The notes under the pieces: model-generated | Seen by the model: only the letters and a program-made list of their open reading frames with translations | What the model was told of the DNA's origin: nothing | Databases searched by the model: none | From: Tilletia caries | Taxonomy: Eukaryota > Basidiomycota > Exobasidiomycetes > Tilletiales > Tilletiaceae | DNA length: 64,000 bases | Direction: 5' to 3' | Assembly: GCA_032718865.1 (NCBI GenBank) | Contig: JALUTQ010000017.1 | Location: 1 to 64,000 of the forward strand | Part shown: piece by piece, positions 11,557 to 21,639 of the stretch | Position numbering within the stretch: position 1 is the first letter of the stretch | Layout: each line of letters begins with the position of its first letter | Translations under genes and position numbers: made by a program

Positions 11557-14500
11557 ATGTCTTCGGGACAGGCGCGCATCGATCTCGAAGTGGACTCTCG
11601 CATATCCGGCGCTTCGCCATCGCGCGACGATGCTGCAATGCCATCCGGAGCATCCGGACAGAATAGGTGGAGTCAAATAGGGGGGAGAGGTACAAAGCGA
11701 AGATCTGATGGGGTAGTCTACACTCCCAACAAGAAACGCTGCGCAGTGTGGTATGCCTTCGATGATCCCACAACGCGATCTGTGTCTGCCAAGGACCGCG
11801 CCAAAGCTCTCGGGGTGGGAGCACCAACCCTCTATGACTGGAGGAAGACATTTCCGGAGGCATGGAGGTGCGTAGTAGATGCAGACTGCGACCCACGTGA
11901 GCACGCTGACACTTTCTTACCGCGTTGTGACTTTCAAGTGGGATCGGCTCCCTCGATACTAGCTCTCCTGTAGCACAGCAGATGCGCGTCATAACTGGAC
12001 GATCTGCAGCTCAGAACCTTGCCTTCTTTCGTACACCGGACGATCCTGCCACGTGGAATCCCAGCGGTAGCGGACCACAAACAGCCTCCGCTTCTGCCTC
12101 CCGGCCGTCTCTCAATGATCCTGATGCCTTCGCTCGTCCGGACGGTCTGGGTCCCGAGGCGGAGCCTCAAGAGACATTTGGAGGCCGTGGGCCTGGAATT
12201 CTTCCTCCTGAACTGGTTGAGCAGCTAGCATGGGAAGGAGCTCTTGCTACAGACGAGGAAGTGGCCGCTGTTCATGCTACCACACTCGACAGCGACACAG
12301 GCACTGCAGCGGCGCCCTACATCAATGAGACGATCGACCTCACACTGCACCTCAAGCAAAGCACACTGGCGCCTAAGGTCAAGGAGAATTGGGACCGCTG
12401 CAAGCGGAACTTCTTGGTGAGCCAGCTCTTGTCTCCTTTTACCTCTTTCTTTTATCCCACCTCTCCCACCTCCCACTTCTCTCCTTCTCTTACTTCTTCT
12501 GTTTCCCTTCGGGCTGGCTGGCTGCTGTGCGTATGGTATGATCGGTGAAGGGACGAATGAGATGTAGGGAAGAGACATGATACGCGCGTGGCTGTCACAT
12601 AGATCTAGAAGCCTAAGCTGACTGGCATATTGCGCCTTACGTCCACGCTTACAGGTCTTTTGGAGGTGTCTCAATCGTATCAGAGCTGGACAAGAACTAC
12701 AAGAAGGCCAGCAGGGCGGAAGCGCACAGAGGCCTCGCTCGGCAGAGACTGGAGAGGGTGAAGATGAGTTGGAGGAGGTCCTGGTGTCGGAACAGAAGTT
12801 GGTCACGTATTTGAAGTGAGTATGGCCCCACCATCGCCTCTTGAACATACGATGCACTGATGATCATTTCTTGACCCTTCTCAGCTGCTTTGTGCTTCAC
12901 AAGAACCCTCGAATCGGAGATGAGGGTGTTGAAACACACATCAAGGCAATGGTCAACTTGTGGGAGACACAGACTCTGCAAGGTCGCAACAGCTTCCCTC
13001 ACCCGCGTGATGGGGCGCTGATCAAGGCATTCACGAAGGCATTGCGTACTGGAAGGAGTGCATTGGCCGCAGCGAAGCTGGACGACGCGTGGAAGCACTC
13101 GCTGCGGGACGGCTACGATCCGGACGAGCACAACAAGATCAGCAAATGGTATTTTGAACAAGCCGTGGTGGACCCACAGGGCTCTTGGGCTCGCGCACGG
13201 TTCGATTTCCTGATGCAGCACGCCATTATGGGGCGTTCGGAAGATCTGCGGAATGCCAAGCTCTCCTCGCTTTACCTTCACTCAGTGAGTCAATCCTCAG
13301 TCCATTCTCTCCCTTGACCTCTTCTTCTCGCACTCCTCCCAAATCCCCATTCTGCACTCGCCCTCCTCCCAACGCAGTTCCCCTCTCCAGGGTGCATACC
13401 TGAGTACGAGGGAGCAGACAGGAATAAAGAAGCCACCTCCCCTGACACATGAAGCTGACTCGTTCTCACCAACACATGATGCTGACTCGCATCATTTTCT
13501 CTCTGTGAATGCTAATGAATGCTCTCAGGTTCCACAGTCCCGACCGCAGGCCTCTAAGGCAGTCGTTGTGAGCATCAAGCACAGCAAGACCAACACCGAA
13601 GCCCGTCGGGAGTTCGGCATTGCAGCACGTCACAAGAATGAAGACGTCTGTCCAATAGGCGCGATGGCGTTCTACTTCTTTGACCGCTTTCACGTCAAGA
13701 ATGAGCCCTTCCCGGACTTCTCGTCTAGGGCGGCGTGGTACAATCTTCAATTGCTGGTGGATGAAGACGAACGTGGGGGAGTGACCTGGAGTGACCAAGC
13801 GAAGATCTTGCGCAAGGCGTTCGAGGAACTCAACATTTCTTCCTCCAAGCTCACTCACGCCATGCGCGGAGCAGCAGCTCGCCACGCGCACGAAGCCGGA
13901 TGTTCGGAGTCAAGCATTCGCATTCATGGTCGATGGACTGCTTCAGGGGATCAGTTGATTGAGCGCTACCTCACAGGCATTGCGGTGCAGCCCGTACGCG
14001 CGCTTTCGGGCTTTAGCATCAGTGGAGGCGACCATTACCTGCCTCGGACTCTTCTCGACCCCCCCAACCGACCTCGCTCGCAAGCTCTGGCCGCAGGTCG
14101 ACGAGGCTGAGACCGCTGTGCGAGCTAGACAGGCAGCGGGTGGAGAGAAGGATGAGGCCGCACTAGCCTTCCTCGAGATGATGCGGTGGTTGCGTTTGGT
14201 TCTGCTTCAGGATGCAGCATTGTTGTCGACAACCTACCCCTCTCTGCCGATCTGGTCCATGGAACCATTCACGTCGACAACCTACCCCTCTCTGCCGATC
14301 TGGTCCATGGAACCATTCACGTCGACGGAGTTCCACGCTTTTCGCTCTGCCCTCACCACCACGATCGCTGGCACACCGCACCCTCTAGAGGTCACAGTCA
14401 CGGAGCTCATACCACGCCTGGGCCATGCGCTTTCAGACTTGCGAAGTAGTGTCGCCGAGACGACGGAGGCGTTCAAGCAGGCTATCTCCACGCAGCAGGC

Positions 14501-15492
14501 GGAGAACGACCGTCTCCGCCTCAGCTTCGAAACTGCCATCGCCACCTTATCCAGTTCTATCGAGCGGCGTGACCGAGCAGACGAGGCTCGAGCCATGACA
14601 CAGCAAGTCATCATGAGCAGCATCACCGCTCTTGCAAGCGCATCTTCCAGTGTGAGTTTGGTCATGAGAGCAGAGAGAATGGAGTATAGATGGAGGAATG
14701 TGGTGATGCTCAGCCAGAAACGAATACCTTCCGCTCCTTCACTTTCCGTCTCTTCCTGCCGCGCAGCTCGAGTCACCCCACACCAGTCAACACGAGCAGC
14801 AGCAGCAAACCATCCAGCTTCTTGTTCGCCTTCTGTCCAACAGCACCGTTTCCCCTGCTCTTTCCGGCCCTCCAGTGTCGGCTGCAACCGTCCCAGCTGC
14901 GTCTGCCATTTCTTCTCCGCTTTCTGGATCCCAGAGTCTCGAGCTCACAGGAACCACACCTACTTCATCTTCGCCTTCATCACCTCCGGTGCTTTCCTCC
15001 TCAGCTGCCGCACTTACCGGACCTGCACCAACATCATCCCCCGTCCCGCCTACAACACCCCTCGTCCCGCCTGCCACCGCGCCCTGTCCCTCTCTGCCTG
15101 CTGCACCAGTTCTTCTCCCGCGTACCATCCTTTGCCTTGCAGCGACGGTCAAGACAGTCAATGAACTTGCAAGGGAGTGGTACGAGGGCAGAGATGGATA
15201 CATGGGTATTTGCGCTCGTCTGCTCGCAAAGGATGAAAGCCTTGCCTCGAAGGGAGCCGCTGCTCGAAAGCAAATCTGTCGTTGGCGCCGGGTGATTGCG
15301 GTGTTGGAAGAGCTGGTGGCTCAAAGAGGCTGGAGAAGACCAGAGGCAGTTGCAGCAATTGACCATCACCTCAAGCACGAAAAATACGGCCTCCGAACCT
15401 TGGCCGATCAACACCTTGCAAAGGACGAGACACGACTGGCGTGGGTTCAAGCGCTCTTGCCTCCGAGCAGCAGCTCAGTCTCAGGCTCGTGA
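11557..15492 (+). CDS. Crypton tyrosine recombinase, copy 3 (best-preserved)
   Basis: This copy keeps the frame in exons 1, 3, 4 and 6 and has one break: a run of seven C near 14059 where six restore the frame. The HTH-like segment is at about 11690-11860. The tyrosine-recombinase residues read as Arg at 13865, His at 13925, Arg at 13931 and Tyr at 13967. The GCR1_C-like end spans about 15160-15410. The 48-bp duplication adds 16 codons in frame. If the C run is a sequencing error, the gene is intact at about 1063 residues, making this the most likely active copy. Exons follow the copy 1 model shifted by about 11.36 kb. Confidence 0.8.
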
Positions 15493-16144
15493 CTGCTTCC
15501 AAGAAGCAAATTCCGTCCATCTATACATACTTCAACCTTCCTCCCCCCCTTCCCTTTAGTCATCAAGCATCAGCCGGCTCTTCCCTTTAATTTCCATTCA
15601 CCAAGCGTCCACCGAAACGTCCGTCGAAACTCGAATGCCGCCTCGCACGCACGCACGCACTCTAAAGTGTACCTTCCTCTTGTCACAACGCACTGAAAGT
15701 CCTTCCCTCGTGATTCAAGTCCCTTCCTCGTGATTCCGGTTCTATCTCATTCACTGTGTAGTGTTGTTGTAGCCGTCCCATCTCTCAGCAATCGAATCGG
15801 TGATGCTTCCTCTCGAGTAGTCGAGCTGGGTCTAGTCGCGAATAAAAATGAAAGCAGATGTATTTATTTCGAAGTGGGAGAGAGATGAACACAGACGGGA
15901 GTGGCTGAGAGGCGGGCGGGAGAGCGAGCCAAGAGAGGAATGCTGAAGAGAGGAGAGAGAGACGTAAAGTTCGTGTCAGAATGAATGCAAATGGTCAGTG
16001 GATCATGCGTAACGCTGGAGTGGTGTGAAGGAAAGGGAGAGGGAGGAAAGCGACTTACCTATGACGATGTATGGCTGGTCCTGTTTCCAAAATGACATTA
16101 AGTCCCCCTCCCTTAAAACTCTGCATAGAAGGACGCGCGCTCCA

Positions 16145-16829
16145 TCACTGGCGCGACGTCCTCCACGGCAGAACCCAGAACGAACCCCCTCCCTCAGAGA
16201 CGCTCCCATTAATCAATGGCGACGCGTCCGTTTCCGACCTCATCGTGCCCCATCCCTCCAACTGATCCGCTGCGCCGAATATATGCACGTCTGAAAGCTG
16301 TGATGCGAAGAAAGAGAAAGAGACTGAGGGTGTCAATAGCTGCTCAACTAGGTCGAGCACGACGCGCGTCTGATTTACCTTGCATCACTAGATTTGAAAT
16401 GTTCGGTATCAGAGAAACGATTGGGGACAAAGAAAGGTGATTGAGCTAGTGTGCGGTGTTATGGGAGAGGCAGCAAGGTACTCACCGCGTTGATCGACAG
16501 TGCGGACAGGCCGAAGGTGCTCAACGACCAACGCGAGCCAGGCGACGGCAACAAGGGGAGGAAAACCGAAAGGGAGACATCGACGAGCAGGTCTGCAGGT
16601 GGGTAGCAGAGCCTGTGGGAAGGGGCAGATGAAGAGGGTAAGGGAGAGAGGAAAGCGAAGAAGGAAGACTGGTCAGTGATAGGCTCTGTAGTACACGTCT
16701 CTGATCTCTCAAGTCGGCGAAGTGAGCTGCTCTTTACCTTGATGCTGGATCTCCCTGTAAGGGTTAACGCGAATGAAGTCTGTGGTTCTATTGAAGCAGC
16801 AGAGGCATGGGTGCGTTTTACATGTGCAT
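16145..16829 (-). CDS. Candidate Crypton second gene, copy 3 (altered)
   Basis: This is the third instance of the minus-strand model. It shares with copy 2 the loss of the acceptor before the 21-nt exon and lacks one G near 16560 in the exon that encodes the hydrophobic segment, so it is frame-shifted there as written. Confidence 0.3.
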
Positions 16830-17036
16830 GGGGAGAGCGTGAGAACTATGTGGAGGGTGACCGTCGCGTGGTCACAGAGAGCTTGTTACACTCCCAGAGG
16901 TGAGGGTTGGTGGTGGTTTGGGGGAACTGGCTGAGTGGTGTCCGTTCTGGGTAACTTGTGTCCGCAGCGTGACCGCGTGACCGGCTTCGGGAAAAAGCCG
17001 TGTCCATCCGTGTCCAGAACAAAAACACCCCAAAAC

Positions 17037-17856
17037 TCTAAAGAGTTCGGGGAACGGCGATTCGTCTTGACGGAATTGATCAAGTTTGATACCTGTCTGG
17101 GGGCGAGGTTGGTGCCCGGAATGACAACGCGTACGACCTGCAGGGCCTGTGATCGGTTCAATTTGCCCATCCCTCCGACGACGAGGCCTCGAATGAGGTC
17201 TTTCTCGGCCTGGGTAGGCTGCGAAGGTTTCCTCTCTGCCTCGTCGTCGAAATCGACAACCGGATCCGAGTCGTGGTTATGCTTCCAGTCAAGCTTGCTG
17301 ATGCGCCAGTTGGGTCCTTTGTCGATCAACCGCAAGTTGAGCATAGCAGAGCATCTCGGAGGGGCGGGCGTGGTGTTGCGCATGTTTGCGGGATCGACGA
17401 CCTTCGACCTCTTCGACTTATGGACGGCGATGTTGTACATCTTGCACCGTAAACGCTCCCATACCGTGATGCTCTCTCCCTCCACGTCGCCCAGCTGGGA
17501 GGAATCTCGATGCAGAACGAATCCTTCCTGCAAAGCAGCTTCACAGCATGATGCGATAGCATCCTCCAGGTTGCTGAAACGGCGAGAGAGAAGATCCGAT
17601 ACGGTGGCAGCGGATCGTGGCCCGAGTCCGAGTCCGAGTCTCGTTCTGACGCCAATGACGATGCCATTGATGATGCTGATGAGTCCTCGGCTCCGTCATA
17701 GGTGCCGTTGACCGCATCCGAGAACACGCTGTCCTTATAGTCGGGAGTAGAGGACCTGGAAGATGGAAACCTTCCGTCGGCCTGACAGCAGACAGATGAT
17801 TCGATTACAAAGGCAAGCGAAAAGTCAGCATCTTGGTCTTCACTCCACGCCTCCAT
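17037..17856 (-). pseudogene. FAR1-like DNA-binding segment of a transposon gene, cut by the Crypton array
   Basis: The minus-strand frame has an acidic Ser/Asp-rich start, then FSNLEDAIASCCEAALQEGF, a Cys/His pattern (RCSAML...DWKHNHDSDP) and a basic/helical region. This resembles the FAR1/WRKY-GCM1 fold at the N-terminus of Mutator-like (MULE) transposases. The frame runs straight into the Crypton right end at about 17033, so the catalytic part is missing here and may lie left of the array. The acidic part and the FAR1 part are in different frames. They join only if a 29-nt GT-AG segment (17574-17602) is an intron, or else by a frameshift. The start lies 10 bp after the stop of the protease frame next door, so both may be one broken gene. 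Confidence 0.6.
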
Positions 17857-17866
17857 GGTCGAACCG

Positions 17867-19519
17867 TCAAGGACGTAAGGTCTGTGGAGAGGAAAGGAGT
17901 GGAGCGTGGAAACTCACATCGCTTGGTGCGTTCTTGGCCCTCGAGATTGGCTTCAGTCCGTACCAAGAGCCAGAGTTCCAGTTCCTTGATGCCAAACGTC
18001 CAGGTCCAGGGAGACTGTCTTCAGATGTGGTCGGTGAAGATACGTAAGCCGCTTTGGTCGGATTCTAAGAGGTGACCGATCGTCCAGTTGCCAAAATGTC
18101 CAAGAAAAACCCATCAGCTCATTGATTGCCCTTTGTACATCCGCTTTGCGGACGCCGACGAGCCAGAAGACACTTACGGGCGCAACCGGTGGTGGCTCTT
18201 CACGAGCAGCGTTCAAACAGGTGGGTTTGTTGATGATCGCAACTTCCCCGTCCCGGACAGGAGAATCAATGACCTGTAGATGGAAACAATGGTGCAAAAA
18301 GAATAATCGATGAGCCTGAAGAGTGAAGTCGTGATTTGTAAAGCAGTCCCCACTTTCACTCACTGCGGTACGACTATAAAGGTGCCTGACGATCCGAACA
18401 AACATCTGGCTTCGATATTCGTCAGTCGTGGACATCTTCCAGACAGAGTCGCTCGAAAATGTGCAGGTAGCACGATGCATGCCGTGAATGAGCATGCTTA
18501 TAGCAGCTAGTCCGCAGGAAGTTCCATCGAGTTGAGTGTCGGTTTCCAACAGATTACCTTCCCTGAGAGACTTCCCCCCAAGCCACCACTCAATTTGCCC
18601 CTTGTCTTCCAGAGAAATTGAACCTCGCATTGAGCAGCCATAGGATAAGGCACCAGTATCCCGGTCAATGAGCACCGTGGTCCAATGTCTAGGCTGATGA
18701 TGAACCCATCCAACGAAGCGGTTCGCTCCGATTCGGTTGAAGAAGGGGGGCGTCGGTGCCAATTGCGTGGAAGATGGGACCACAGAACGAGAAAGAGAGT
18801 CGCCGGATTTTCGGTACTCGCGAGCAAGTTCCATGTTGAAGCCTGAGGGAAGCATGACGGCGTTGGGTAGATCCAGGCTGCGAACTTGGCAAAGGTAAAA
18901 GTCGATGACGGTATCCGAAAGTTCCTCGTTTCGCCGAAGAACGTGAAGGTCGGAATAAGATATCCCGGACCACAGATCGCCACGTAAGGAGAACATCTGA
19001 TGCGCCCGGACTTCCTCGAAAATGTCCGCTAGATGCCCATCGCTGTGCTCGCGCAGCAGCGAGAGAAAATGACGCGCCTCGTCGATTCGCTGAGTGAATG
19101 AGGCATACTCGTTGCCAATGCGGATCTGTGATGGATAGACAGAACCATCAGCTATGTACCAACGGCTCATATGACAGGCATCAGTCATGAGCCAAGAACC
19201 CCCCCCCCCCCCGGGCGGAGACACCCACCTTATCGAGTGACCAGACGCAGACTCGTCTCGGTTGAGTCTCGAGTACGAAAGAGACCGCCACGTGCCCTCG
19301 GTCTCGTTCTTGCTTGCTCTGCTCATACAGATACTGAATGTTGATCTTGGGTGGTACGAGCTCGGATGGTGTGAATGATGTCTCGGCATCGACTGCGGTG
19401 CTCAACCATTGGATGGAATCGAAGTCCATGTCCGCCTGCCGTGGGAAGGAGTGCTGCGCTCGCTCAAAATCGTGTACCGAGATGGCGTAGAACCATTCGC
19501 GGCCGTAGAGCTCGAGCAT
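17867..19519 (-). CDS. Ulp1-type (C48) cysteine protease of a transposon
   Basis: Exons read as 19229-19519, 18178-19125, 17918-18064 and a short last exon ending about 17867. The catalytic His is in PRHWTTVLID, an Asp follows in the same strand-loop, and the Gln and Cys are in DTQLDGTSCGLAAISML. This is the Ulp1/SENP order of His, Asp, Gln, Cys. In many eukaryotic genomes such proteases are captured by MULE-type and related transposons. Here it sits directly upstream, on the same strand, of a FAR1-like segment, which fits that origin better than a host SUMO protease. The intron at 19126-19228 contains a run of 14 C. The start at 19519 is the first ATG of the frame; earlier exons are possible. 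Confidence 0.7.
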
Positions 19520-21639
19520 CACGGACGACGGCGGTGGAGATCGATGGACTTCAGAGCAGGGAGGGTGGACACATCGTCGAGATTCACGCCTTCGAGTTCG
19601 ACGGCGCCGTAGTCATGACCGCAAGATGTGCTGCGAAGAAGTTTGGCGTCAGACACTCGTCCCACTGCAATCATCACTACCATCACAGCATGATCCATCA
19701 TCGCATACTCACCCCACCATGATGTCCATGGCTCCATCTTGGTCTGATCACGTATTGGGGTCATCTCCGAGCCCGCTGCCCATCCTGTCACTGGTGACTG
19801 ACTGCTGTGAAGTGCGAATAGTCTGCGTCAGTTTTTCTCCAAAAATGGTACTCATTCTCATCCCCAGGATTGTGCATGGCCGGCCGTCGCACAGCTGCAC
19901 AGTGCACTCACATTCATGGTCCACGTACCCCGAATCTCGATCCGCGTGTGATTGGGGTTCGGACACGGCAGGGATCCTGCCATCCTGGTAGGAGCGTCTA
20001 ACTCTGAGCATTAAACCAGGCAGAAAGAAAGTCTTCAGTTCTCCCGCCTTGCTCCGAGCCTCCGAACGCCAAATTGAGACTCACGCTGCCAAAGGACCAC
20101 TGAGAATACTGACCTGGTCGCGTTCCGTTTGTACTTGAGAACTTGAGCCTGGCTCCTAAAGACGATGGAGGGAATAACCGATCAGCAAGAGGAAGAAACT
20201 AACGCCATAGGTTATGGGCGTGTAACCACGCACAAGGAACCTTGAGCTTGTGGGAAGAACCGAGAACGAGAGTTTAGTGGACAAGAGACGGCGACCAAGC
20301 AGCGGCTTCTCCGCGAGGACAAGGAACGGGACTGGACGTGCAGAGTGCTAATGGCCGAGTCTGCCAAAAGCTAAAATGCGAGGAAAACGCTGTCTGGATT
20401 TTGGGTGCGGTCGAAAGAACTTTTCCCTTTGTCATACCGCGCCGCGCGGTAGATCCCGAAACCCGCGCGGGCGCGGCGGTTAGAATTGTCCTTTATATGC
20501 TCTCTCCGCCCTCTGCTATACTGCCTCTCCCTCGACTGGCATGATTTTGGAAGGGCTGCCGGCTCGCTATCCCACGTCCCCACGTCCCCGGGCACCGGAC
20601 CACTTGGCACTCGCTCGACGCTCGACACAGATACGATTAAGATACAATTATATGCGTGTGTGTATTCCTTTTTTTCGAGCTCCGATAGTCCGAAAGGCTC
20701 ACTCGCTTATGCTCTAATATAAACTATTTGCCGCTCTGCTCTTGGCCGCCGTATTATTGTTGGTGGAAAACGGATGGCCAGTAGTGTGTAGAGTCTACCC
20801 TTCTCCGCTACGTCGCTACGTCGCTCGCGCGTAAGTTTCGTCTGAAGCAGGGAGGAGAAGTGGATGCAGCGAGGTCGTCTTCCGATTGCCATGCTGGATC
20901 TGTGATGATGATGCGATGAAGGAGTCACATAGTCACAGCGCTGGTTCGAAGATGAGTGGGATTATTTGGATCTGACGAAGGAGAGAGAGAGTGAGGTCAG
21001 AGGTGTCAGCAAAGGCCGCAACAAACAAAGAAGACGTGTTGTAATTTGTTCCTGAGGGACCGTTTTATCCGGTCCGGGCGTAGTGCTTACAGACTGTTGT
21101 AATGTCCACACGGGAAGTTCGGCTAGAGGCCGATTTTGTAATGGGCCCTGCATTCCTTGTGCGTTGAGTTCCCCCCTCTGTTGTTGGACTTGGGGATGTC
21201 TCAGAGCAATAATGCCGACTCTGGCTCGCACTCGCTCTGACTCTGACTCTGGCACACGCTCTGGCTCTGACTATCTGACTCGCTGAGTTCTGACGGCTGA
21301 CGGCTGACCTCCTCTATCTGCTCCATCTGTTTTCCTTCTCCCTCCTCATCATCCACCACGCAGACCTCGTTCTTCGCCAGGATCTAGAATCAACACATAC
21401 GGCTTAGCGAGCCATAAGCGAGTCGAGCACAAGGCGGCCCCAGCTCGTCTTCCATTCACCACAATCACATATCCCACCACCCACGGGCCGGTCGCCCTTT
21501 TCCGGAGCGAGCGAGCGCGCGGCAAGCGGAGATCCAAGGGGCAAGCCAAGGCAAGGGCAAGGGCAAGGGCAAGGGCGGGGCATATGTATGTTCCAAGGCT
21601 CGCCCGTCTCCACGATCACCACCAAAAACACAGAGCAAG
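19520..21639. other. No secure gene; upstream region of the receptor gene
   Basis: Short open frames occur on both strands without recognisable domains. Minus-strand splice-like signals near 19640-19900 could be 5' exons of the protease unit. A short G/C/A-rich repeat (GGGCAA units, about 21541-21576) lies just before the receptor gene. Confidence 0.5.

Larger units (their letters stand above)
1..17032 (+). repeat. Tandem array of three ~5.68 kb Crypton units
   Basis: Three near-identical head-to-tail units occupy this stretch. The base at 1 corresponds to 5690 and 11364, giving unit lengths of 5689 and 5674 bp. Similarity at the right ends where the third copy departs from the internal junctions at 17032. 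There is no spacer of host DNA between copies. Units differ mostly by single-base indels, plus a 15-bp repeat in an intron of copy 1 (near 1110) and a 48-bp duplication in copy 3. The left end of the array lies outside the window, so more copies may exist. Confidence 0.95.
11364..17032 (+). mobile_element. Crypton-type element, copy 3 (right end of array)
   Basis: This is the third unit and the only one whose right border meets non-Crypton DNA. After ...AACACCCCA at 17032 the sequence leaves the repeat and enters a minus-strand open frame with a FAR1-like domain. No inverted terminal repeat is visible at the border. Copy 3 carries a 48-bp direct duplication in the recombinase gene (14226-14321). 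Confidence 0.85.
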
